A stretch of DNA of 64,000 bases from Immundisolibacterales bacterium (GTDB lineage: Bacteria; Pseudomonadota; Gammaproteobacteria; HK1), in the NCBI GenBank assembly GCA_026712715.1, contig JAPOPW010000024.1:1-64000 (forward strand), given 5' to 3'. Below, piece after piece: positions 42,789 through 52,129 of this stretch. Position 1 is the stretch's first letter. Every line of letters begins with the position of its first letter. The notes beneath the pieces are model-generated. The model made no database searches. It saw only the letters and a program-made list of their open reading frames with translations, and was not told the origin of the DNA. Position numbers and translations under genes: made by a program.

Positions 42789-44090
42789 TCAGAGGATGTA
42801 GCCCCGCTCGTCATGCAGGGCAAGGTCGAGCCCCTCCTCCTCGTCCGATTCGGTCACCCGCAGCCCGATCGTCGCGTCGAGAACCTTGAGCAGCGCGAAG
42901 CTCACCACGAACGTGTAGGTGAGGACCGCGCCGATCCCGATGATCTGGGCGACGAGCTGCTCGCTGATTCTTACGTTCCCCTTGCCGAAACCCGCGCCGC
43001 CGAACGCATCGGCGCAGAAGATTCCGGTCAGCAGCGCGCCCACGATGCCGCCGATGCAGTGAATTCCGAACACATCGAGGGAATCGTCGTAGCCGAGTGC
43101 GGGCTTGAGCCTGGTCGCGGCGAAGAAGCAGATGGTCCCCGCCACGATCCCGATGGCGACGGCGCCCATCGGCCCCACCGAGCCGCTTGCCGGCGCGGCC
43201 GCCACGAGCCCGGCGATGGCGCCGGATGCGACCCCGAGCACGCTCGGCTTCCCGTACCAAGCCCATTCACCGAACATCCACGCGAGCGCCGCGGAGGCTG
43301 CGGCGAGCTGGGTGATCATGATCGCCATGCCGGCCATTCCGTCGGCGGCATATGCGCTCCCCGCGTTGAACCCGAACCAGCCAACCCACAGCATGCCGGC
43401 TCCGACGGATGTGTAGGCGAGGTTGTTCGGTGGCATCGGCGTGGACGGATAGCCCTTGCGCTTTCCGAGCGCGAGGCACGCGGCGAGGCCGGCGATGCCG
43501 GCGTTGACATGCACCACCGTACCGCCCGCCCAATCGAGGATTCCGAGCTCTTCCAGCCAGCCCCCGCCCCATACCCAGTGGGTGACGGGGGCGTAGACGA
43601 TCGTTGTCCATGCCGCCATGAACCAGAGCATGGCGGAGAATTTCATGCGCTCGGCGAACGCTCCGACGATGAGGGCCGGGGTGATGATCGCGAAGCCCAT
43701 GTGGAACATCACGAATACCGTTTCCGGTACGGTCCCCTTCATCGCGTCGACGTCGACCCCGGAGAGGAAGAGCTTGCCGAATCCGCCCGCGAACGGTCCG
43801 CCCTCGTCGAATGCGATGCTGTACCCCCAAAAGGCCCAAAGGATGCTCATCAGCCCGGTGATCGCAAGACACTGCATGAGGACCGAGAGCACGTTCTTGC
43901 TCCGTACCATTCCAGCGTAGAAGAGCGCCAGCCCGGGAATGGTCATGAACAGCACGAATGCGGTCGCCGTGATCATCCAGGCCGTGTCGCCCGCGCTCAG
44001 GTCACCCCCCATTGCCGCCCCCGGCGAAAGGGTGGCTGCGATCCCTCCGATCAGGGGTGCTCGGGCCCAACTCACACGTTTCCTGTTCAC
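42789..44090 (-). CDS. amtB: Ammonium transporter, Amt/Mep/Rh family (433 aa)
   Basis: Trimeric membrane channel for ammonium. After a cleaved leader (VNRKRVSWARAPLIGGIAA...) the mature part starts SAGDTAWMITATAFVLFMTI, then PGLALFYAGMVRSKNVLSVL; the twin-His pore residues lie in APVTHWVWGGGW with the preceding VYAP, and in GIHCIGGIVGALLTG. GAGGTVVHVNAGIAGLAACL is also typical. The GTG start at 44090 is chosen because AAGGAA stands 6 bases before it and gives a proper leader. No glnK (PII) gene is next to it, which is unusual. The long acidic tail (TESDEEEGLDLALHDERGYI) is cytoplasmic. Confidence 0.92.
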   Translation of the reverse strand: MNRKRVSWARAPLIGGIAATLSPGAAMGGDLSAGDTAWMITATAFVLFMTIPGLALFYAGMVRSKNVLSVLMQCLAITGLMSILWAFWGYSIAFDEGGPFAGGFGKLFLSGVDVDAMKGTVPETVFVMFHMGFAIITPALIVGAFAERMKFSAMLWFMAAWTTIVYAPVTHWVWGGGWLEELGILDWAGGTVVHVNAGIAGLAACLALGKRKGYPSTPMPPNNLAYTSVGAGMLWVGWFGFNAGSAYAADGMAGMAIMITQLAAASAALAWMFGEWAWYGKPSVLGVASGAIAGLVAAAPASGSVGPMGAVAIGIVAGTICFFAATRLKPALGYDDSLDVFGIHCIGGIVGALLTGIFCADAFGGAGFGKGNVRISEQLVAQIIGIGAVLTYTFVVSFALLKVLDATIGLRVTESDEEEGLDLALHDERGYIL

Positions 44091-44382
44091 TGAGTTTCCT
44101 TCTTCGAATGCCGCAGTCGGCAGAGGGGGGCAGGACCCCGTTGCCCTCTTCTTGTTGCGGACATCTGGGGTTGCACGGGTTCGGCAAACCGTTCGGACCG
44201 GGTGGGACACGGCAGTCGTTCGCTCGCGCACTGGTGGGTCAAGGGCTTCGGGGCCGCCTCCCGACACGCTTGGGCGACGGGAGCGGTCGGATTGGATTGC
44301 CCGGTCCGAAACACCTCCGGTACCGCTGGGGAGCCATGACGGAGCGCGCGGGCAGGGGCGTCGATACGCAGTCCTTCCGTCA
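44091..44382. other. Upstream region of the ammonium transporter
   Basis: About 290 bp that should hold the amtB promoter. No NtrC or sigma-54 type site (GG-N10-GC) was recognised with confidence, and no gene is supported. Confidence 0.4.
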
Positions 44383-44574
44383 TCATCTCTCTTCCGCCCG
44401 GAGTCCAATCTCCATTCCGCAAGACGGGCATGGGACCATCCGCGGGTCCACCTGCCATGGATACCAGGTGACGACCACGTCTCCGGGAGCGATGCAGCTC
44501 AGGTGGCGAAGCTCGACCTTCTCGCGCGCGGGAATGAACACGACGGCGCCGTCGAGTCGAGCCCGGGGGGTCAT
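44383..44574 (-). CDS. Small protein with a CPSCG end (63 aa)
   Basis: Short open frame whose product reads MTPRARLDGAVVFIPAREKV and ends MVPCPSCGMEIGLRAEER. A single CxxC near the C-terminus could hold half of a zinc site. The middle LRHLSCIAPGDVVVTWYPWQ looks like a folded beta domain. ATG 44574 has GGAA about 7 bases upstream. No homologue was recognised; it lies on the same strand as and upstream of amtB. Confidence 0.35.
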   Translation of the reverse strand: MTPRARLDGAVVFIPAREKVELRHLSCIAPGDVVVTWYPWQVDPRMVPCPSCGMEIGLRAEER

Positions 44575-45254
44575 TGCCATTTCCGCAAGACTTCCGGGGC
44601 ACGGACTGTGCGGGACCTGCCGGATCGGACGAGGCGGGGAGCAGCCTGACCCTCGCCGCCTCGCCGCGTCAGCTTCCCGTCCGTCCGCGTCGAGCGGCTT
44701 CGAGTCGACTCGCATCCGGCTCTGGCTGCCGGAGCACCGGGTTTGGAATCCATGCCCGCCTGATTCTCCGGACCTTCTTATTTCATGTATTCATACTATA
44801 GACGTGCCATTAGAAAGTCATATTCATTCAATAATCATCACTTTTGTGCACGTGGGTCAGGGTTCCTCCCAGGGGCGAAGAACCGCCGGTTTCCCACGTT
44901 CCCGAGCGCTGCGCGCAACGAAACGCGTTCGCACCGCGGCGACGTGCATCGTATCGGCGTCACCGCAGGGGTCACCGACGCGACCGCCGTCCTGCCGCAA
45001 GTCCACGGGTATGGGTCCCGGCGTTCGGAATCGGGTTCCTGGAGGGCGGACCCTCCAACCTGCTCGTCGGAGACATCCCGGACGGACCCGTGAAGTCCGA
45101 GCGCCTTGACGCGGGTCTGGCGGAGGGCGATATTCGGCATCGAAGCTCATCCCGTTCGAGGTTGTCTCCGGGGGTCCGGGGCTCCGACGGCCTGCTTCAC
45201 CAAGCGGGTTTCGACGGGAGACGATAGAGCTGAAACGGATGGAGGGCGGCGCAG
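44575..45254. other. Long intergenic region with an AT-rich island
   Basis: Open frames here have no recognisable content. Bases 44765-44850 are sharply AT-rich (TTCATGTATTCATACTATAG; TCATATTCATTCAATAATCA), unlike anything around, and may hold a promoter for the molybdenum hydroxylase genes or be an old insertion. GGAGGG at 45241 serves the next gene. Confidence 0.45.
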
Positions 45255-47840
45255 GTGCGTTTCGCCGCATACGATGTCCGTCGCGCTCCGCGCCACGCCA
45301 ACCAAGTGAAGCACGTCCCGGGCATGTCCGAAGCGAGCACTCCCGAGCACCGGCCGCTCCTCACGGGACGGGGCCGGTACCTGGACGACATCCGGCCGGC
45401 GGACGCGCTCCACCTCGCGTTCGTGCGGAGCCCGTGGCCGCACGCGCGGATCCGGAACGTCGATGCGGACCGGGCGCGCCGCGCGCCGGGGGTCGCGGCG
45501 GTGGTGACCGGGGCGGAGCTCGCGGGAACCGTCGCGCCGATCCGCGCGGAGATGGAAGCGGGTGGGTCGGCCCGGTATCGGGCCACCGACTGGCATCCGG
45601 TGGCCGCGCGGACCGTGCGGTACGTGGGGGAGATCGTGGCCGTGGTCGCCGCGCGCGATCGATACATGGCCGAAGACGCGTCCGCCCTCGTCGATGTCGA
45701 GTACGAGCCGCTCCCGGTGGTCGGCGATGCGGTCTCGGCGATCCGGGGCGGCGCGACGCAGGTGCACGAGCACGCGCCGGACAACGTGCTCTTTCGCACC
45801 GAATGGACGTCCGGAAAGAAGGACCGGTTCGAGCAGGCGCCGATCCGGGTCCGCTTCACGTGCCGCCATCCCCGCGTTTCGGGCATGCCGATGGAGGCGT
45901 GCGGGGCGGTGGCGTCCTACGACCGGGCGAACGGCACGCTCGATTTCTCTTCCTCCACCCAGGTCCCTCACATCCTGCGGGACGGGCTCGCCCGCTGCCT
46001 CGGAATTTCGGCCGGCCGGATCCGGGTGGCCGCCCCGAACGTGGGGGGCGGCTTCGGCCCCAAGATGCAGCTCTTTCCGGAGGAGGTGGCGGCGGCCGCC
46101 CTCGCGGTCCGGCTCGGCCGGGCGGTCAAGTGGGTGCAGGACCGGATGGAGCACCTGCAGGCGGCCTTCCATTCACGCGACGTGACCGTGGAGGCGGAGG
46201 CGGCCGCGGAGGCGGATGGCCGTATCGCGGGGCTTCGGGCCCAATCGCTCTGCGACGTCGGGGCCTATTCCTCGTTTCCGCTCGGCTGCTCGCTCGACCC
46301 GCAGACGGCGGGAGTCGCGCTTCCCGGTCCGTACCGCGTCCCGTACTACCACTACATCGGCCTCGCGGTCGCGACGCACAAGTTTCCGACCGGGGCGTAC
46401 CGGGGGGTAGGGGTTCCCCTCGGGCCGCTCGTGACCGAGGAGCTCGTGAGCCGCATCGGGCGGGCGGCAGGTCTGGACCCGGTGGAGGTGCGGCGCCGAA
46501 ACCTCCTTCGCCCGGATGAGCTGCCGCACGAGAGCCCCGGAGGGTCGGTCTACGACAGCGGCGACTATCCCGCGCTCCTTCAGGGCGCGCTCGGGCGGGC
46601 GCCGTACGATGGCTGGCGGGAGGAGCGGCGCAAGGCGCGATGCGGCGCGGGGAACGGAGCTCGCCGCCGGCTCGGGATCGGGATGTCCTGCTTCGTCGAG
46701 GCGACCGGCATGAACCGGGCCGTCTACCGGAAGCGGGGAATGGCCCACGTGCCCGCCTTCGACTCGGCTGTGCTCCGCATCGAACCGGGGGGCGGGGTGG
46801 AGGCGTTCGTGAGCACCCCTTCCCAGGGACAGGGCCATCACGAATCGTTCCGGCGGCTGGTCGGACGGGGGCTCGGCGTCCCGGAGGAGTCGGTCCGGGT
46901 CGTGCTCGGCGACACCGCGGTGACCCCCTACGGCTCGGGCACGTTCGCGAGCCGCTCCATGGTGAGCGGCGGCGGCGCGGTGCTCAGCGCCGCCGCAAAG
47001 ATGAAGGAGAGGCTCTGCGCGGTGGCTGCGGCGCGGTGGGAGCTGGATGCGCGGCAGGTGCGCTTCATCATCCGCGACGGGGCCGGGGGCGTCGAGCGGA
47101 CCGATGCGCACGCCACGACCGGGGCCGGCATCGACCGGATGGCTACGCATGGTCCGTCGGCGAAGGGGCCGGCGCCTGCCCTCGGCTCGGAAGGCGCCGC
47201 CAGCGCGTCCGCGGGGGATGGGTCCGCGGCGTCCCCGCGAGGCGCGGCCGGAACGGAACGGCTCGAAATCGCCGAGCTCGCCCACCTCGCCCACACCCCG
47301 TTCCTGCCCCTTCCGGCCGGCGTCGAGCCGGGACTCGAGGTCCATGCGGCCTACGACCCCCCCGGAGTGCCGGTGTCCTGTGCCGCTCACGTCGCCCTCG
47401 TCGAGGTGGATCGCCTGACCGGCGGCGCGCGCGTGCTGCGCTACGTCGTCGCGGAAGACTGCGGCCCCATCGTCAACGTCGCCGCGGTCGACGGCCAGAT
47501 CCGCGGCGCCGTCGCGCAGGGCATCGGGTGCGCGCTCCTCGAGTCCGTCGACTACGACGAAGGCGGTCAGCATCGTTCCGCGACCCTGATGGACTATCTC
47601 GTGCCCGCCGTCGGCGACGTACCCGACATCGACATCGTGCACATGGAGACCCCGTCTCCGTTCACCGAGAGCGGAATCAAGGGAATGGGGGAGTCGGGGA
47701 TCATCGGCGCTCCCGCCGCGGTCGTGAACGCGGTGCTCGACGCACTTGGCGTTTCGCCGTCCGGCCTCGTGCTGCCGCTCACGCCCGAACGCATCGTCGC
47801 GCTCGCCGCGGCCGGCCGCGACCCCGACCCCACGTCCTGA
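45255..47840 (+). CDS. Molybdenum hydroxylase large subunit, xanthine/CO-dehydrogenase family, first copy (861 aa)
   Basis: Molybdopterin-binding chain that would hydroxylate an aldehyde or N-heterocycle. It begins LLTGRGRYLDDIRPADALHL and has the cofactor loops APNVGGGFGPKMQLFP and GQGHHESFRRLVGRGLG; the active-site Glu is in IKGMGESGIIGAPAAVVNAV. Some usual residues differ: PMEACG stands where PMEPRG is common, and the AYRxxGR motif reads AYRGVGVP, so substrate binding should be unlike xanthine dehydrogenase. An Ala/Gly/Ser-rich insertion lies at about residues 630-670. GTG 45255 has GGAGGG upstream; ATG 45324 would fit the family start better. Confidence 0.85.
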   Translation: MRFAAYDVRRAPRHANQVKHVPGMSEASTPEHRPLLTGRGRYLDDIRPADALHLAFVRSPWPHARIRNVDADRARRAPGVAAVVTGAELAGTVAPIRAEMEAGGSARYRATDWHPVAARTVRYVGEIVAVVAARDRYMAEDASALVDVEYEPLPVVGDAVSAIRGGATQVHEHAPDNVLFRTEWTSGKKDRFEQAPIRVRFTCRHPRVSGMPMEACGAVASYDRANGTLDFSSSTQVPHILRDGLARCLGISAGRIRVAAPNVGGGFGPKMQLFPEEVAAAALAVRLGRAVKWVQDRMEHLQAAFHSRDVTVEAEAAAEADGRIAGLRAQSLCDVGAYSSFPLGCSLDPQTAGVALPGPYRVPYYHYIGLAVATHKFPTGAYRGVGVPLGPLVTEELVSRIGRAAGLDPVEVRRRNLLRPDELPHESPGGSVYDSGDYPALLQGALGRAPYDGWREERRKARCGAGNGARRRLGIGMSCFVEATGMNRAVYRKRGMAHVPAFDSAVLRIEPGGGVEAFVSTPSQGQGHHESFRRLVGRGLGVPEESVRVVLGDTAVTPYGSGTFASRSMVSGGGAVLSAAAKMKERLCAVAAARWELDARQVRFIIRDGAGGVERTDAHATTGAGIDRMATHGPSAKGPAPALGSEGAASASAGDGSAASPRGAAGTERLEIAELAHLAHTPFLPLPAGVEPGLEVHAAYDPPGVPVSCAAHVALVEVDRLTGGARVLRYVVAEDCGPIVNVAAVDGQIRGAVAQGIGCALLESVDYDEGGQHRSATLMDYLVPAVGDVPDIDIVHMETPSPFTESGIKGMGESGIIGAPAAVVNAVLDALGVSPSGLVLPLTPERIVALAAAGRDPDPTS

Positions 47841-48036
47841 GCCCGCGGGGAGCCGGATGCGAAGCGCACTTCGGGAGGCCGGCAGGTTGCGGTTTCCCGG
47901 CGCCGAACCCCCGGAGCCCTCGTCCAACGGCCGGCCGCCGGTGACCGACCGGCTGAAATCGGAGTCCGTCCACCCGCTGGTGCGGGGGGCCCGGCACGCC
48001 GCCGCGCCTTGACCGAAGCGACCGGCCCCCCTATCA

Positions 48037-50604
48037 ATGGACCGCATGGAGACGCCGCCGCTTGCCAAGGAAAGGACCGACGGGCACGACGAGCCGTCCC
48101 CGGTGTCTCCTCGTCGTCTCGTCGGCCGCTCGGTCCGGCGTCTCGAGGACCCGCGGCGGCTGCGGGGCGAGGGCACCTACGTGGACGACGTCCACGTGCC
48201 GGGCATGCTCCATGCCACCGTCGTCCGAAGCCCTCGGGCACACGCCCGAATCCGTTCGATCGACGCCACCGAGGCGAAGGCGGCGCCGGGGATCGTGGCG
48301 ATCCTCGGCGCGCGCGAGCTTGGTGGAGACCTGCGGCCGATTCCCGTGCGCCTCGTCCCCGACGAGCGGCTGCTTCGCTACCTCCAGCGCCCGCTGGCCA
48401 CCAATCGCGTGCGCTACGTGGGGGAGCCCGTCGCCCTCGTCGTGGCGCGCAGCCGGGCCGCGGCGGAGGATGCCGCGGAGCGGGTGGAAGTGGACTACGA
48501 GCCGCTCCCCCCGGTCACCGATGCGTCGTCGGCCCCGCCCGCCCCCCTCTTCGACCACACCCCCGACAACCTCGCCTCGCTGATCGAGGAAGCGTTCGGG
48601 AACATCGACGCGGCGTTCGCACGGGCGGAGCGCGTCGTCCGGCTCGCGTTCCGAACCGGGCGGCACAGCGCGGTTCCGATGGAGACCCGGGGCCTCGTCG
48701 CGGTGCCGGACCGGGGCGCGGCCGAGGGCCGCGGACGCCTGACGGTCTGGGGTCCGACCAAGGTCACCCACTTCAACCGCAGTGTCCTCGCCGCGATGCT
48801 CGGCTGGCCGGAACACCGCATCCGCCTCGTCGAGCCGGACGTGGGCGGCGGGTTCGGCGCCCGCGGCGAGTTCTACCCCGAAGACTTCCTCGTCCCGTGC
48901 GCCGCGCTCCGTCTCGGCCGTCCGGTCAAGTGGATAGAGGATCGGGTCGAGCACCTGAGCGCCATCAACCACTCCCGCGAGCAGCGCTACGAGCTCGCCC
49001 TCGCGCTCGATTCCGACGGCCGGTTCCTCGGGCTCCGCGCGGAGATTGTCAACGACATGGGCGCCTACCTTCGCACCCACGGGACGGTGGTGCCGGGGCT
49101 GAGCGCCGGGATGCTCCCCGGACCCTACGAGATGCAGGCGTACCGGTGCCGGGTCCGGTGCGTGCTCACCAACAAGACCCCGACCGGCACCTACCGCGCC
49201 CCGGGACGGTTCGAGTGCAACGCGGCGCGCGAGCGGCTCATCGATCGTGCCGCCCGGCTGACCGGAATCGGGCGGATGGACCTGCGGATGCGAAACCTCG
49301 TCCGGCCCGAACGGATGCCCTTCGCACGGGGGACCAGCATTCTCGGCGAAGAGGTCGTCTATGACAGCGGCGACTACCCGGCCGCCCTCGCCGAAGCCGT
49401 CGCGCTCAGCGGATTCCGGATGAGCGTCCCGGATGCGGTCCCGGGCGCGGGAGCGCGCGCCGGGGCGGGCAGCGCGAGCGGCGATGCTCCCGAGGCCAGG
49501 CCGGAATCGCGGGCCGGCTCCGCGGCGAATGCGGTCCCGGTCGCGCCCGCAAGGGAATCCGGCGCCCGGGCGGAGTCGGGAACACGCTCGGACGGAGGGT
49601 CCTACGGACGGGAGGAGCCGGGGCGGTACCGGTACGGCATGGGGCTCGCGTGCTTCGTCGAGAAGACCGGGACCGGCCCGTTCGAGGGGGCTCGCGCGTT
49701 CCTCGACCGCTCCGGAGCCCTCGTCGTCGCGACCGGCGCGGCGGACCTCGGACAGGGTCTCGAGACCTGCCTCGCCCAGATCGCGGGGGATGCGCTCGGC
49801 GTCGACCATGCCGGGATCACGGTGCGTCACGGCGACACGGACCTCATCCCGCACGGAGTCGGAAGCTTCGCGAGCCGGGGGACGGTGATGGCCGGCAATG
49901 CCGTGCACGAGGCGGTGAGCGAGCTTCGAACGAGGGTGCTGGAGCGCGCCGCGGCACGGTTGGGCGTGCCGCCCGGGGACCTCGCCATCGGGCCCGGGGG
50001 GCTGGTGCGAGGGACGGGCGGCCGGAGCTGCACGCTCGCCGAGCTCGCGGCCGAACCCGGCCTGGAGATGGTGCGCTACTTCCGATGCGAGCAGATGGCC
50101 TATTCCCACGGCGTGACGGTGGCCCGGGTGAAAGTCGACACGGCGACCGGCCTGGTCGTCCCGGAGCGGATCTGGCTCCTGTACGATGTCGGTCGCGTCG
50201 TCAACCCGTCGATCGTCGCGGGGCAGATCGAGGGCGGGGTCGCGCAGGGGATCGGTGGTTCCCTGCTCGAGGAGCTTCGCTACGACGACACGGGTCAGTT
50301 CCTTTCGGGCTCGTTCATGGACTACGTCTTGCCGGGCACCACCGACGTGCCGACGATCCTCCACCGCGACCTCGGGCGTTCCCCGTCGCCGCGGAATCCG
50401 CTCGGGGTCAAGGGGGCGGGGGAGGTCGGGATCGCGGGGGTCGGGGGAGCGGTCGCAAATGCGGTTGCCGATGCGCTCGCGGATGCGGAGCGCGAAGACG
50501 ACGAGCTGCCGCTGACCCCGGAACGGGTCTGGAAAAGGGTCCGGTGCAACCCGAGCCCGCAAACACCGGCCGCAGCCGCGGCGGGCGGACGGAATCCGGT
50601 GTGA
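48037..50604 (+). CDS. Molybdenum hydroxylase large subunit, second copy (855 aa)
   Basis: Paralogue of the preceding gene with the more normal motifs: GRSVRRLEDPRRLRGEGTYV, PMETRGLVAV, EPDVGGGFGARGEFYPEDFL, TGTYRAPGRFECNAARERLI (the AYRxxGR-like motif) and the active-site Glu in VKGAGEVGIAGVGGA. It has its own Ala/Gly/Arg-rich insertion at about residues 465-525, in another place than in the first copy. Start ATG 48037 or 48046, both without a strong ribosome site. It overlaps the FAD-subunit gene (GTGA). Confidence 0.88.
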   Translation: MDRMETPPLAKERTDGHDEPSPVSPRRLVGRSVRRLEDPRRLRGEGTYVDDVHVPGMLHATVVRSPRAHARIRSIDATEAKAAPGIVAILGARELGGDLRPIPVRLVPDERLLRYLQRPLATNRVRYVGEPVALVVARSRAAAEDAAERVEVDYEPLPPVTDASSAPPAPLFDHTPDNLASLIEEAFGNIDAAFARAERVVRLAFRTGRHSAVPMETRGLVAVPDRGAAEGRGRLTVWGPTKVTHFNRSVLAAMLGWPEHRIRLVEPDVGGGFGARGEFYPEDFLVPCAALRLGRPVKWIEDRVEHLSAINHSREQRYELALALDSDGRFLGLRAEIVNDMGAYLRTHGTVVPGLSAGMLPGPYEMQAYRCRVRCVLTNKTPTGTYRAPGRFECNAARERLIDRAARLTGIGRMDLRMRNLVRPERMPFARGTSILGEEVVYDSGDYPAALAEAVALSGFRMSVPDAVPGAGARAGAGSASGDAPEARPESRAGSAANAVPVAPARESGARAESGTRSDGGSYGREEPGRYRYGMGLACFVEKTGTGPFEGARAFLDRSGALVVATGAADLGQGLETCLAQIAGDALGVDHAGITVRHGDTDLIPHGVGSFASRGTVMAGNAVHEAVSELRTRVLERAAARLGVPPGDLAIGPGGLVRGTGGRSCTLAELAAEPGLEMVRYFRCEQMAYSHGVTVARVKVDTATGLVVPERIWLLYDVGRVVNPSIVAGQIEGGVAQGIGGSLLEELRYDDTGQFLSGSFMDYVLPGTTDVPTILHRDLGRSPSPRNPLGVKGAGEVGIAGVGGAVANAVADALADAEREDDELPLTPERVWKRVRCNPSPQTPAAAAAGGRNPV

Positions 50605-51485
50605 AGCCCGCCCCGTTCGCCTATCGCGATCCCGATTCGGTCGACGAGGTGCTCGCCCTCCTCGCCGAGCACGGTGACGACGCGAAGCTCCTCGCGGGGG
50701 GGCAAAGCCTCGGCCCGATGCTCAACATGCGGGTGGTCTCGCCCGAATTCATCGTCGACCTGAACCGGGTGAAGGCGCTGAGTCGTCGCGGGACGTCCGC
50801 GGACGGCGGCTTCGCGATCGGTGCGCTGGTGCGGCAGGCGGAGCTCGAGGACGATCCCGCGTTCGCCGTCGCCCAGCCCCTGGCGGCGGCGGCGCTCCCG
50901 TGGATCGCGCACCGGCCAATCCGCAACCGCGGCACGGTCGCGGGGAGCCTCGTGCATGCGGACCCCGCGGCGGAGTGGGGCGGAATCATCCTCGCGCTGG
51001 ATGCCCGGCTCGCGATCCGGCGCGCGGGCGCTCCGCCGCGGGAGGTCGAGGCGGAGAATTTCTTCACCGGGATCCTGGAGACCGCGGTCGAGGCGGAGGA
51101 TCTGCTGGCCGAGATCCGGCTCCCCCCGTGGCCGGACGGCGCGCGGTGGGGGTTCCGCGAATTCGCGCGCCGCCGCGGAGACTTCGCCCTCGCCGGGGTC
51201 GCGTGCCGGTTCGAGGTGGACGGGGCCGGGCGCTGTCGGTCGGTGCGGATCGGGCTCGTAGGGGTCGGTGACACGGCGGTTCGGGCCCGGCTCGCGGAGT
51301 CGGTGCTCGAGGGAGAGCCGCCCGGAGCGGAGCTCTTCGCGGCCGCCGCGGCGGCGGTCGGCAAGGAGGTGGAGCCGCTCGACGACGGCCATGCTTCGGC
51401 CGCGTACCGGCGCCACCTGGCCGAAGTGGTGGTCGCGGACGCGCTCGCGGAGGCATGGGAGCAGGACGGCCGGGATGAAGGGTAG
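50601..51485 (+). CDS. Molybdenum hydroxylase FAD-binding subunit (294 aa)
   Basis: Medium subunit, CoxM/CutM type. It shows KLLAGGQSLGPMLNMRVVSP (FAD pyrophosphate loop), IRNRGTVAGSLVHADPAAEW (second FAD motif) and a C-terminal CO-dehydrogenase flavoprotein domain. It receives electrons from the 2Fe-2S subunit. GTG start overlapping the large-subunit stop. Confidence 0.92.
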   Translation: MKPAPFAYRDPDSVDEVLALLAEHGDDAKLLAGGQSLGPMLNMRVVSPEFIVDLNRVKALSRRGTSADGGFAIGALVRQAELEDDPAFAVAQPLAAAALPWIAHRPIRNRGTVAGSLVHADPAAEWGGIILALDARLAIRRAGAPPREVEAENFFTGILETAVEAEDLLAEIRLPPWPDGARWGFREFARRRGDFALAGVACRFEVDGAGRCRSVRIGLVGVGDTAVRARLAESVLEGEPPGAELFAAAAAAVGKEVEPLDDGHASAAYRRHLAEVVVADALAEAWEQDGRDEG

Positions 51486-51626
51486 CCGGAGGACTCCGTC
51501 CGGTGCCGGTGCTCGGCCCCCGGCGTGCGGGGCGGCCGCGGTCGAAGCGGCCACCGCCCGAGGAGAATCGGGGACGGCGCGCGGGGCGGCCGGGTTGGAC
51601 ACGGCGAACGGAACGGGAGCGATTCG

Positions 51627-52109
51627 GTGAACGAGCTTCGCGAGGTGGCGGTGACGGTCAACGGTACGGTGTACGACGAACGGGTCGAGCCGCGACTCAC
51701 TCTCGCCGACTTCCTCCGCCACTCGCTCGGACTCACCGGAACCCACGTCGGCTGCGAGCACGGGGTCTGCGGGTGCTGCACGGTGCGGCTCGACGGGGCC
51801 GCGGTCCGGTCGTGCATCCTGTTCGCGGTGCAGGTTGACGGACACCGGATAGAGACCGTCGAGGGACTCGCCGACGGTGAGAGCCTGCATCCGCTCCAGG
51901 AAGCGTTCAGCGACCACGGTGCGCTCCAGTGCGGGTTCTGCACCCCCGGGTTCCTGATGACCGCGATCGAATTCCTGGAGCGCAACCCGGAACCGGACGA
52001 GGACGCGGTGCGCGACGCCCTTTCGGGGAGTCTTTGCCGGTGCACCGGCTATCAGTCCATCGTCGCCGCGGTGCTCGACGCCGCGAGCCGGCTGCGGCAG
52101 GGCGCCTGA
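51627..52109 (+). CDS. Molybdenum hydroxylase 2Fe-2S subunit (160 aa)
   Basis: Small subunit, CoxS/CutS type, with both cluster sites: the plant-ferredoxin-like GCEHGVCGCCTVRLDG and the second set CGFCTPGFLM and CRCTGYQSIV. GGGAG precedes the GTG start by 8 bases. The final oxidoreductase should be L-M-S; with two L genes and one M and one S, either two alternative enzymes share M and S or both L chains act together. Confidence 0.94.
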   Translation: MNELREVAVTVNGTVYDERVEPRLTLADFLRHSLGLTGTHVGCEHGVCGCCTVRLDGAAVRSCILFAVQVDGHRIETVEGLADGESLHPLQEAFSDHGALQCGFCTPGFLMTAIEFLERNPEPDEDAVRDALSGSLCRCTGYQSIVAAVLDAASRLRQGA

Positions 52110-52129
52110 TCCGGCTGGGGCCGGTATAG

